Source: Bisporella sp. PMI_857
Lineage: Eukaryota > Ascomycota > Leotiomycetes > Helotiales > Helotiaceae
Length of the DNA stretch: 64,000 nucleotides
Assembly: GCA_021307315.1 (NCBI GenBank)
Contig: JAJSPD010000065.1
Span: 1-64,000 of the forward strand
Direction of reading: 5' to 3'
In this document: positions 11,178-21,863 of the stretch, in pieces
Numbering within the stretch: the stretch's first letter is position 1
Layout of the letters: the number at the start of each line of letters is the position of its first letter
Program-made: the position numbers and the translations under genes
The notes under the pieces: generated by a model
Databases searched by the model: none
What the model was told of the DNA's origin: nothing
The model's input: the letters and a program-made list of their open reading frames with translations, nothing else

Positions 11178-12333
11178 GGCCTAGGATGAACTGATCCGTC
11201 TAGCAAGAACAAGAGAGTAAACGAGAACGAGAACGATTAGACTGGATTAATGCATGGGATTTGGGATGAATGAATACCTCTTTTGCATTCCTTCTTATTT
11301 TCATGCCTAGAAATTCAGACATGCTCAGCCTCGAGGTGGTGATGTGTCGCCAAGATCATGGTAAGCGAATATATCTTGGTGTTGGGGGCATTTTTGAGCA
11401 TTGCTATGGCTGGAAAGGGGAATGCTCTTGGCTGCAACGCAATCACGTGTAGAGTGATAGGATTATAAAGCTAGGGAAGGATAGAGAATCTACCCATGAC
11501 ATACGTTGGTACGAGACATTTGTTTCCCAAGCATTGCATTATGTAATGAGTTTCCTTACAAAACGGGCCTAAGAAGAAGTCGTATAAAGATGCAATAATT
11601 TTGAAAATATAAGATGTTTCAGCCCAGTGTTCTACGGTGGTCGTTTACGGTAGGGACGGGGTTTTGGCAGGGGGGAGCATTTAGTGCGAGTTGAGCCTGT
11701 TCTTTTCTTACGAGATAGTTCGAGCGATGCCCGGACTAACCCTGGACTGAAGGAATATTCAGTCAGCAGCCAAAATCTTACATGGTGGAGTGGCATGCCA
11801 ATCCTGGGAGTCAGGACAAGATTATGAAGGCATTCAGTTATCAACATTCCCGAGCATGATACTGATAGGAGTTAGGTTGATAAATCGAGTGCAACTTTGG
11901 AAGGAACACAGCAGTTAGCTAGTAAACCAGCAGTTTCTCATTATGGGATGGTTCAGCACTATACCATTCCTTTCGATGGAAATTGGAAACAAAAATAGGA
12001 GGTACATTTCATGAATGAGCGAAGGATTCAGAGACCGTCGCCTTATTCGCCGGCAGGTTGTACAAAAGACTTCTGCCGAAGTAGATCCTTAAAAATTCGG
12101 ACATGAACGGCTGAGCAAGGACTTCGGGCAAGGTTCGCCGACAATTGTGATGAACGACGTCAACTCTCTAAGGTTTGCTCGGTTCTTAACTCGCACCCTT
12201 CTTATGACCTGGTGAACGATACGATTTTACGGTGCAGTTGACGTGGCAAGCGGCGTGTGCTTATGATCTAAAACACAGCTTCGAGATCTATCCGTAGGTA
12301 CGAACTTGACATCAACTCTCGCAGTGGGGTTGC
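11178..12333. other. Intergenic, divergent promoter region
   Basis: About 1.15 kb between the minus-strand Zn2Cys6 gene and the plus-strand kelch gene. It has a short GAGAAC run near 11219-11235 just upstream of the regulator gene. The ORFs at 11270-11452 and 11632-11847 show no domain. Confidence 0.4.
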
Positions 12334-12340
12334 TATATAA
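12334..12340 (+). promoter_or_regulatory. TATA-like box of the kelch gene
   Basis: TATATAA lies 94 bp upstream of the ATG at 12434, a normal spacing. It supports that ATG as the intended start even though the frame is interrupted downstream. Confidence 0.4.
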
Positions 12341-12433
12341 GGTACCTGTCTCTCTCAGAGAGATCGGCATCAACTCGAATCAAGTTCCTCCTGCCTCCAT
12401 TCTTTAATAAGCCTTTGAAGCGGAACCTCCAAG

Positions 12434-13596
12434 ATGCTTTTCCCTAAAACTCTTGTATCTTTGAATCTTTTATGTGTATGGGGTATTGCGAATGCTTCAC
12501 TACACAATATCAAGAGAACTGAACTGATCACTGGGTCAATCTAGCCAAACTTCCCCATCATCGTCAGGAGCATGGTACCGTAGCAACCGACGACAAAACG
12601 ATCACTCTCATTGGTGGTGTCTTCCGCCTTGGCGACGGAGACGTACAAGAAGGACTCCTAACAACTGATGTGATGGAGGTGTACGACATTCCCTCTAATA
12701 CCTGGAAAACCAAGGCGCCGACGCCATACAAAGTCAACCACCCCAATGTTGCCACTGTAAACAGGAAAATTTACCTTCTTGGAGGACTTGTCGATGCACA
12801 GGACCCTCCCTCGCCCTATCCCGACTGGATTCCTTCCGGAGAGTGCCACTCTTATGATCCCGCAACAGATGTATGGAGCCCGTTGGAACCTATGGAGAAG
12901 GGCACAGAGAGGGGGAGTGCTATAATGGGTGTGCATGGAGAGATGATTTATGTTGCTGGCGGAATGACTTTCCTTATCCCTGATGATCAGAACTCTCTTA
13001 CCACCGTCACTGCATTTAATACCACCTCTGCAAAATGGCAAAAACTACCGGGTATTGCATCAAACATACCGGAAGGTCGCCAGCATGGTGTTGGCGCTGT
13101 CGTTGGGAGTACCTTCTACGTTGTTGGTGGGCGATATATGAAGAAACGGAATGTTCGCGGTACAGTCTTCATGCTTGATCTAAATAATCAACAAGCTGGA
13201 TGGAAAACAAGCCAAGGGAAAATGCCGGTGCCTCGAGGTGGCCTGTCTGGAGCTGTGCTTGGAAAGAAGTTCTACACTTTTGGTGGCGAGTCCAATCCTA
13301 ACGCTAGAGACGGGATCTTCAAGGAGACTGAAGTATTCGATATGACGACTGAAAAATGGTCTCAGGAAAATCCCATGGCGGTCCCTCGTCACGGTTCGAG
13401 CGCTGTTGCCGTGGGAAATAAATTTTATCTTCCTGGGGGTGGCCTTCAGGAGGATGGATTACCGGTTGTGATCGACGGTAAGGAACATCTTCTTCGAACT
13501 GCAGATTATTTTGATGCATATATTGTTTCAAGTAGACATGTAGGCAGAACGGTCATTGTGGAAAAGGATTGTTACGAGACTCCTATCCTTCTATAG
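12434..13596 (+). CDS. Secreted kelch-repeat beta-propeller protein, 5' end uncertain
   Basis: The body, open from 12523 to the stop at 13594-13596, has repeated kelch blades: LIGGVF, YLLGGLVD, YVAGGMTF, YVVGGRYM, YTFGGESN and YLPGGGLQ, each followed by a Trp-containing strand such as NTWKTKAPTP and EKWSQENPMA. The preceding motif WVNLAKLPHHRQEHGTVATD starts at 12532. The natural start, ATG 12434, encodes a good signal peptide (MLFPKTLVSLNLLCVWGIANA) but lies in another frame that ends at a stop at 12542. A GT-AG intron from 12474 or 12483 to 12544 would restore the frame but removes the end of the signal peptide or the conserved Trp. A one-base deletion or a sequencing error is therefore equally likely. 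Kelch propellers of this secreted type include galactose-oxidase-like folds; no catalytic domain is evident, so function is unknown. Confidence 0.72.
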
Positions 13597-15804
13597 TTAG
13601 TGTGTAAGCTGAAAAGCTTTGACCAATGTCTATTTTTTGTATATAAATGCAAAATGCCTATAGTTAACTCACCAGATCAATACTACTACTATGCTTTGTA
13701 CTTTGAGCCCGTCACAACAGAAATATCTGGAAAATCTCAACTATTGTAATCTAAAATGCTTGCTTCGAGCCAACTAGCACCCACATAGCGCTTGTGGCAG
13801 GGCAGTATATTCAGTTCATACGTATAAATCTAGTGATCGCCGAAGTAAATAGAGTGTATATCCACCATTGGCAATAGTCTTAGCGTTAAACAAGTTTCCT
13901 CAAAATAGATACGGCACTTTCACATTTCTGGGGAACTATATCTAATTCGCTGATAGTTACAGTTTCAAGAACAGCTAGGAGACATAAAGTAATCGAGATA
14001 TCTAGGTGTTTCCTAGGATGGCCTGACCCACTACTCTTATCTCTTATCAGAGGAAACGAATGTTTTATTTGATCTCTAATACCAAGACTCCATTATCTAC
14101 CTTTGGACACTATCCCTTTTAATCGTCTGACTTGCAATACACACAGAATCACCAATCCCATACTCGCCTTGAACATAAGTAGCGCGAGAGCAAATTTGCG
14201 ATGTCGCAAGGCAACAATATGCTCTTATTTCCGTTCTTGGGGGGTTGCAGCCACAACGACGTCTAGAGCGGAGGTAGCAACGCATGTTTTTTAATAATTA
14301 GGGCGATGATCAAGTATTTCAGATATTATTTAAAGGAGAAAGATTTCCGTAAGGCTTACCTAAAATGTGGGGTTTCCAGAAGCGTTGTTAACAGATGCAG
14401 ATTTTATAAATGGGCATAAAAAGGATCACAAAATCTGAGAGCGCATCTGTACTCCCGATCAGGGTTTCAGGTGAACCAGAACCTGCCAACATTACGATAT
14501 ATGACAGGACAGCTTACTGGACAATCTTTCAACTGTGTTTAATGATGGGTTGCATATCTCGCCAATGATAAAGGCAGACACATGCCTTTCTGGAAACTCC
14601 ACACTAGAACTTCACAAATGGCGAGTGTTATACTCGATTATCATAATGTGCCTAGATACTTACTATGTTGTACTTTTAGTGTTTGGATAATCGCGTAGAT
14701 TGACAAAGAAGCAGATAAACAATATTACAAAATAAACGCGTAACTGAACATTGAATAACTGCAAACAAATGTTCAAAGGATCGAAAATTGCGTTCTTTAC
14801 CTGAGCTACGGTTGAAAGCCCACGGCTGCAAAATTTATCGACAGCGACATAGTAGTGCGTCTTAGGAGATATTGAAGTAGCGATTCAAACCACATAGCAT
14901 GTGTCTAATGAGACCTTGGTATCGGGTAAACTGGTAACCCGCATTGTTTAGCAGTCACATGATATACTCGTGCTACTTCAGGAGCCGCTCCATTTTCGTG
15001 TAACCCCTTAAAGGAATCATTATAGATAATTATTAATAAAGACCATCCTCCATTCTGTTGTTGATAGTGTTTGAACCGAACTGGGTACACGATCTCTATT
15101 CCTTAGAACAGGCCTTCACTGATGCTTCCGCGTATAAGTATTCGATTGAAACAGAATCCAGGAAAGCTTAAATTTCTATAATTTTTTGTGGATCCTCACA
15201 AAAAATACAGAATTCTCTAATGAAATGCGAAATATCACCGCACGTAGACACTGCGCTTCAGTATACTGCTTTACTGCCAACAGCCGGCTGACTGGTCCGG
15301 AAATATGGGCTGTCTCACGTAAAGTCTGACCTTGGCATCATTGTTACCTAGAAATGCAAGATCTGAGGAGGCGTGGTTCGTTGTCTTTGCAATAAGTCAT
15401 TCTCGTTCTCGTTCTCGTTCCTGCTCCTGCTGTCTAAGCCACAGTATCGGACATCTCGCGTGGGGTGCTTGGTTTCGATGGCCTAAATTCGCGCGTCATT
15501 TCTTACATGTTTCCATCACTCTACCCATGCGTTCTGATATTCTAAAAGTACCGTTATTTCGCCACCAGGACGATTGGTGGAGAGCAGGTTTGGGAGATGG
15601 AAAAGTGGTGGTTTCGCCAAGATCTTTGTAGCACGTCGGTCATGGAACACTGAAATCTACTAACCCTACGAGTATGGTGAATTTAAACAGCTTTTGGTTA
15701 GCATCCTAAATATAAATTTGCAAGGTGAAGGCAAATGCCACACGAGTAGGCATAGTGGCTACGAAATGGTGGATGCATGGACTACGCTTCCATGATATGC
15801 ACCA
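13597..15804. other. Long intergenic stretch, small hairpin and hexamer repeat
   Basis: No gene is supported over 2.2 kb. At 15181-15206 there is a perfect hairpin with 10 bp arms (ATTTTTTGTG) around a 6 bp loop. At about 15400-15420 there is a run of the hexamer TTCTCG, the complement of the GAGAAC runs near 9570 and 11219. The ORF at 15332-15631 is driven by that run and has no domain. Confidence 0.4.
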
Positions 15805-15813
15805 TATTTCAAA

Positions 15814-16482
15814 CGGCAAATATCTCATATACCACCATTTGCCTGTATTATTTCTGAAATACCACACTTTTGTTTGGACTCTTTCTCATATACCACTACT
15901 TTTTTCTTGGCACCAAAACAGTGGTATATCAGATATACACCTGCAAAATGATGGTATTTCAGAAAAGAACCTGTTTCACGTTGTATATCTGAAATACCAT
16001 CATCTTGCAGATGTATATCTGATTGTAAGAACACCCGGGTTGCAGTAATTACTTATACTTTAACTTGAAAGCACACACTCATGTGTTTCATGCGCAATAC
16101 TCGTTAAGATTAGTGGATAAGTTTTGATTGTTGGTTGATTCTTGATTGTTCTAAGCTCTTGTTCTAAAGTGTTGAGTAGGATCGAAGTCCTACGTTTCGA
16201 GTGCTAGTCACATGATCATAACTACATATAAATGGCTACTAACAATAAATAGAACTGGGATATGAAGCAAATTGAGTATTTAAGGTATTACTATAGATAG
16301 CTTTCAAAAAAGTACCATGTTTTCCGATATACTATTGTTTTACGTGCTTATATCTCATATGCCATTGCTTTACGTGCTTTTATCTCATATACCGCAAGTG
16401 TGGTATATGAGAAAGAGTCCAAACAAAAGTGTGGTATTTCAGAAATAATACAGGCAAATGGTGGTATATGAGATATTTGCCG
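15814..16482. mobile_element. Non-autonomous Mutator-like (MULE) foldback element
   Basis: A 669 bp element bounded by a perfectly matching 83 bp inverted repeat, left arm 15814-15896 and right arm 16400-16482. It is flanked by an identical 9 bp direct repeat TATTTCAAA at 15805-15813 and 16483-16491, which reads as a target-site duplication. Long terminal inverted repeats with a 9 bp duplication are the hallmark of the Mutator superfamily. No transposase ORF lies inside, so it would need a transposase supplied in trans. Identity of the two arms suggests recent activity. Its interior carries a second nested inverted repeat. Confidence 0.85.
15930..16021. repeat. Nested inverted repeat inside the MULE-like element
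   Basis: A 33 bp arm at 15930-15962 (starting CAGATATACACCTGC) is repeated inverted at 15989-16021 with two mismatches, separated by 26 bp. It shares the words ATATCTGAAATACCAT and TATCTCATATACC with the outer arms, so the interior seems to have been built from terminal-repeat-like sequence. Confidence 0.75.
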
Positions 16483-16491
16483 TATTTCAAA

Positions 16492-17002
16492 TTTTGCCAT
16501 GGAGAAGGATCAGGCTTCTTGTAATGATGGCTCTTCGCGAAACTACCAAAATTAGCTGACGCATGTATAAACAAGAGCAGTCTGATGGGGCAATGAATGG
16601 TTGGTAATATGGGCATTGCCCTTTTTGGACACTCCCTGTGGGAATAAGAGTCTTCCCATGCATTGGGTAGGGGTGTCGATCCTGGCTTTGATCACTGGCG
16701 GACCTGTATCGCTCTTTCGATGGCCAGTTGTGGTCATCAGTACCAAAGATTACGCATAGGACGCGTATACTACTACCTGGCTAGGGTGGAGTTTTGATTG
16801 ATGCAGGATGCTGTGAATTCTGTGTCGATTCGCTCCGCTCGGGGTATCCCGCCTCGATTCATCATTTTCTCATATTTATTGCTTCCCAATGTCTCCTACA
16901 TTTTGAATTTCCCTACCAATTCACCTCTCACTTGTATTCGAGACCACCTAGTCTATACTATAACCTTCGTTTATCTAGCTAGTAAAGCATCTTTCATCAA
17001 GA
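16492..17002. other. Promoter region of the peroxidase gene
   Basis: About 510 bp between the transposable element's right flank and the peroxidase ATG. CT-rich sequence precedes the ATG, as is usual in filamentous fungi. No ORF with a recognisable domain. Confidence 0.35.
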
Positions 17003-18298
17003 ATGCGATCGTTCGTTCTTGCGACGGGTTTGCTCTGCATTCCCCTGATCGTGGAAGCATTCCCAGGCATGGGTAACACGCTGGCGTCCATTGCATCAAT
17101 CAAGAAACGCGATCCCGAGGTACCTGAACTTCTTGCCGACTTGAAAACCCTTCCCGATATCGAACTCACCGAAGTCGGTAAACTCATCAAAGAGATTCTA
17201 CTACTCGAAAACAAAACCGGAAACTCACAGGACTTTGAGACTGTGTATAAAGCACCGGGACCTCTTGAAAGTGATGAGTGCCGTGCTGATACCTGCTGTG
17301 TCTGGAAGTACGTTGCTGAGGAGATGGAAATAGACTTCAAAGGGCCAACAGGTCGTTGCAATGAATTTGCAAGTCAAGCTATACGTCTTGGGTTCCACGA
17401 CGCAGGCACATGGACAAAGGCGCAAAGTGGAGGCGGTGCTGATGGTTCCTTTGTCCTAGCTGGTGAGATTGCACGCCCCATTAATCGAGGCCTTGAAGAG
17501 ATCAACAATAAGATGTGGCAATATTATCATAAATTCCATAAGTACGGCGCTGGTATGGCCGACCTCATCCAGATGGGTGCCACAGCAGGCGCAGTCGTAT
17601 GTCCACTGGGTCCACGCATTCGCTTCTTCGTCGGTCGTAACGACAGCTCTGAGCCTGCGCCAGAAGGGAGGTTACCGCAAGCCAGTCAAGATGCAGAGTC
17701 TTTGATTGCACTTTTTGAAGACAAAACTATTGATAAGGGAGATTTGATTACACTTCTTGGAGCGCACACGATCGGGCAACAGCGTTTTGAGGACACAATA
17801 AGGGCTGGCGATCCCCATTCCAGTACGCCGGGGGTGTGGAATACAAATTTTTATGTAGAGACGCCAAGAAACGATACACCAAAACGTATATTCAAGTTTC
17901 ATAGCGACGTATCGATCGCGCAGTATGAAGAGTCGCGGAATTTGTGGGGTCTGTTCTCGGAACCGGTAGAAGGACTAACCACTTGGAACTCTGTAAGTAC
18001 CGTCGCTCTCATAACTAATCTGTTCTATTTTATTCTTCTGTATTCAGCACGTTTCTCAGAACCATACTGACTGTTGCCTTCTTAGGGTTACGCTGCGGCT
18101 TATATCCGTCTTAGTGTCCTTGGTGTCCCTCATATCAATAACTTGATTCAATGCACGGGAGTCTTGCCATTGCGTACAGAAAGTTATACAGCTCCAGATG
18201 AGAATGAACTGAACGAATGGCTAAATAGCGACCGCGCTCCGATGCGTGAGGAGGCAGTGCTCTTGATGAACGGAGAATCACTCAAGCGTGATTCGTGA
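17003..18298 (+). CDS. Secreted class II-type haem peroxidase
   Basis: Two exons, 17003-17992 and 18086-18298 (93 nt intron), encode 400 residues. Residues 1-19 form a signal peptide. The plant-type peroxidase core is present: distal site AIRLGFHDAGTW with Arg128, His132 and Asp133; GGGADGSF at 143-150, which fits the distal calcium site; and proximal haem ligand His255 in LLGAHTIG. Cysteines at 93, 98, 99, 119 and 200 suit extracellular disulfides. Such enzymes use hydrogen peroxide to oxidise aromatic substrates. The residue context is the ascomycete branch of the class II superfamily rather than a canonical white-rot lignin or manganese peroxidase, so lignin activity should not be assumed. 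Reading through the intron gives a misleading 355-residue frame. Confidence 0.92.
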
Positions 18299-20809
18299 GC
18301 TGTTGATTGGGATACCTCGTCACTGAGTCAGTATCGAAGCGATTGCGAAACAGAAGGCTTTGAAATTGAGGCAAATGGTTTGAGAGCGGAAGAAAGAAAT
18401 AATTGACGAAGAGTCAACACCGTGGAACTCTTCAAATGCTCTGCCTTATTACGACTCTCGTACCTCTAATTGTATGTTTTTACGCAGCAGTACTCTGGAT
18501 CAAATTTTGGCGTAATATTGTCAACTCTTTATTCATCCATTCGGTGTAGGTTGTGAATAATTGCTACTCTCATTGAGCTTCCGCACCGTCCGGATTGCGA
18601 GCTTACAAGTCAGCATTTAGAGCAAACATGCACTCTATGTATTCACTTTGGATTGGCTGGCATTCAATCACTTTGATATCTTTACTATAGAGAATTAAAT
18701 ATTGCGGAAGCAGTTTCCGAAGAGACAAGAGTGACTCGCTTTTGGAGAGATATCCAAGGCCCGAGGCCTAGCAACGATGCATAGTCTTTACAATAATGCT
18801 GTTGATCCACTTTTAGGCTGAGACAAGAACGATCGGATTTTGCGAAAACAGGTGCAGGTATAGAAAGACTTAGACATATCTAGAAGTAGGAAACCTTTTA
18901 TGCACGAAAGGTAAGAAAATGAAACCCTTTACGAAGTTAAGCGCGAACGACAAGGTTAGTGACTACTACTAGCGAAGCTTCTACAACATTCACTTTATTT
19001 AATGTGATTTACAACACCAAGCATAAGATATTTTCACCAGCTACTACTACGTTCGAACTTGCTTTCCTAAGCTAAGCAAACCTGGGAATAGCGCTAAGAT
19101 AAATCGTGTGACTATATACGACTGACGCTGGTCCCCTTGGGAATGCTCAGCACTGGCTTTGCTGTGTACAGTGCAATCAGTCACCAAGGAGCCTCCCCCC
19201 GGCCTCGCGTGAACGGGGAAGTTAAACCCTTTCACTTCGTTTCAGAGCATTAACAGGAAATACTTGACAGCTTTTCTTGCCCGGCTGCACTCGCATTGGT
19301 CCGATCGTATGAACGGCTCAAATATTACTGTAGTCAAACGGCTGATGGTCCTCATATAGGTGAAAGGCGATAGTGAATTCTTCCCCTGCCTTATCCTTGG
19401 TCTGAAATAATAGGCGTATGAAATGCGCTGCTTCATTACTTCAGTCAAAATTCACTAATGGCGACTTGGCCCTAGAAAGTGGCCAGTTTCTTAGTAGAAG
19501 TTAAGCTCTATATTATTCCGGTCTAGACAAAGGGAAAAAGATGGAAATTTTCTCTCATCGCATAGACTTGAGCAAACAGACATTTCGAATTCCAGTCAGC
19601 ACATGCCTAGCTGGATTAACACAGGAAGTATTGCTACCTTGCTTGATATTACATCATTTCACATCACTGACCTGAACTGGATGTGCTGGCAGAGCCTCAA
19701 ATTAGCCAATGAGCAGTTGCCGATCAACTTAATTTTTCATGCCTGATCAATATGCTCATTTCTGGGTAACTCTCCGCCAATTGGGTCAGCACAGAGATAG
19801 GAAGTGCCTTAAAAAAAAACTAAACGTTGCGGTGGCATGACCCACGTCATTCTGGAGAGGTTTCGTCCTTCCCTTCTAGATTCCTCCACCAGAACTTTGT
19901 ACGACACGCCTTATTATGCCGATGCATGCCGTATCACTTTGTCGTTTTTATGTAATGTGAGCTCTCCTTCTTTGCAGCATACTACTCTTACCCAATCAGT
20001 TTGATAGATATCTTCTACATATAAATTCGGTATCATTGCTGATAATGCTAGCACGTTTCAAGCCCTTTCCGCCAAATAACCAACGGACTGTAGCTTCATA
20101 AGCCCACCAGGAATTGTGGCCACTATTCCTGGCTGTTATAAGGTCTAAGGTGTAAGAGAGGGTTAAGAAACGATACCTGACCACTAACTAGAACATTTTC
20201 CACTGTCTGTTCGGCGTGAGTTTACAGGTTGTTCTTTCTGGTTTCGATCTGGTGGATAAGAAAAGCGTATCGTTTGTTATTTGTGTGCGAAGCTACGAGT
20301 CTATCTACGTTCCACGACTGTTGCAGTGAAAGAAGATATCATATCACCTGACCGGTTAATCAAGGCCACATTCTGACCACCTTAAATTGTCTCCTCCAGC
20401 CTTTTGCCCTCCACAAAACTAGACATAGGTAAATAAAATGAAATTATACAATATATCTAGGGCCTTCTCGGTTCTTGTCTTTGAAGTCGATGGCCCATAC
20501 GGCTGTGACAGCGCCAAAGACGGTGGGACGCCATCGACCCAGCTGCAGCTGTGCTGCCGTGATCACTTTCCAGCAAAACTGGAGGTTCTTCTGCGTTCTA
20601 GCATTATCTATTGAAAACATCATGCGTATATGTGGATGTGTTGGAGTCAGACTGGTTTCTGCAGGGACTCGTTATGTTTTCGGTGATGAGCTTTGAGTGG
20701 CTCAAATATTCAATAGTGTTACTAGCTTTTCCCTCTTGGTGGAACTGATTTTTCACGACTCTGTTGTATTGACTGTACTACTATTTCTTTTAGTAAGATT
20801 CCTCCACTA
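18299..20809. other. Intergenic 2.5 kb, nothing recognised
   Basis: No gene-like sequence was found. A 58-codon ORF from 20438 and the ORF at 20475-20696 have no signal peptide or domain I recognise. The 5' part carries the 3' end region of the peroxidase gene and the right part the 3' flank of ERG28. Confidence 0.4.
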
Positions 20810-21283
20810 TCAAAGGGATGCGCTTGATTCTATATAATGGTTTCTCTGTATCAGCATCCAGATACAAGTTCCCAAAGTTATGACCAGGCCCCTTCTCCTG
20901 CCTGGTACAGATATCCCGAATACTACCCACTCAAGCCCAAAATATGCAAAGCCAATCACAAAAGACCAGATGGTGACATCGTAGAGCCCTCCATTTTGGA
21001 TATCATAGGCAGTATAGAGACGAAGGACCGATCCTAGGAGAGTCCATGTTCCAAAGTTTCGGGAAGCACGCGTGGCATCAAAAGCCGCAGATCCTGCACG
21101 GATCACGCCGATATATGATTTGGCGGTTTGGTAAAGTGCAATGGATGATAGCTACCAGTGTTAATTCAGTGCTTGCAAATCTTATTCTTTGCACCGTGGA
21201 AGTATCGTAGAACGGTGGTTACTTACAACGAGAATCCACGCTGGGAGATAGCCTTTCTCGAGGGAGGGGTAGTACGTGCCCAT
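20810..21283 (-). CDS. ERG28: Ergosterol biosynthesis scaffold protein Erg28
   Basis: Two exons, 21283-21227 and 21151-20810 (75 nt intron), encode 132 residues. The start MGTYYPSLEKGYLPAWILV joins across the intron to LSSIALYQTAKSYIGV. The diagnostic Erg28 block follows: FGTWTLLGSVLRLYTAYDIQNGGLYDVTIWSFVIGFAYFGLEWVVF, then a final hydrophobic GLVITLGTCIWMLIQ. About four membrane segments are visible. In yeast Erg28 is an ER membrane scaffold that tethers the C-4 demethylation enzymes Erg25, Erg26 and Erg27. Length is close to the 130-150 residues usual for the family. It is transcribed divergently from the efflux pump at 21864. Confidence 0.95.
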
Positions 21284-21863
21284 GATTTGAGAACACTGCG
21301 GGGGAAACTAGGGTTGAATCGATTTATTCTAGCTATATTCCGGAAGTGATAATCGATCAACAAGAAAGCTGGAAGACCGGTTTGCTGACTAATAGAAAAA
21401 GGTACAAGAACGCAAACATATCAACCAGCCGTCGCTCACATGCTTTTCTTTTATAAATAACATATTTGGCGTGAGCGAAGCGATGGCGGTTCTAAATACG
21501 GTAAAAGCAGCGCAGACCCCACCAACCGGAAAAAGACGTCGCACAGACGATGCACTAATGATCCATGTACAATTCAGCTCTCCATAAGCGGAGTAAAGCG
21601 TTACATTACCCGGCCCCTGTGGCAGTGCGGCACGGTAGCGTCATGGCGTTGTGAAGTGGCCATGGATGAAATTACTTAGGTACCTCGTTGATATTAGGTG
21701 AGAAAAGAATGAATCAATTCCCTTCGCTTTCTCCAGGTGTGGTGTTGATGTGTAAGCTTTCTGCTCACCTTTCCGCCCAAGCCGCTGGCGCACTCCAGTA
21801 CCTTCTGGATACCAGCCGTCCGCAGGATCTATCGCTGAGAACAGTCTACAGCAGGTGCACGAC
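21284..21863. other. Shared promoter of ERG28 and the efflux pump
   Basis: A 580 bp divergent intergenic region. It probably holds both promoters and the 5' untranslated regions. ORF 21688-22011 on the plus strand is a shadow of the efflux pump's first exon in another frame. Confidence 0.4.

Noticed and set aside
15725..16616. Proteins with repeated LIYHHLPVLFLKYHTFVW-like segments on both strands
   Set aside because: These are translations of the inverted repeat arms of the transposable element, not genes.
20438..20614. Small secreted cysteine-containing peptide (58 codons)
   Set aside because: The N-terminus is not a convincing signal peptide and cysteines are few; chance ORF is the simpler view.
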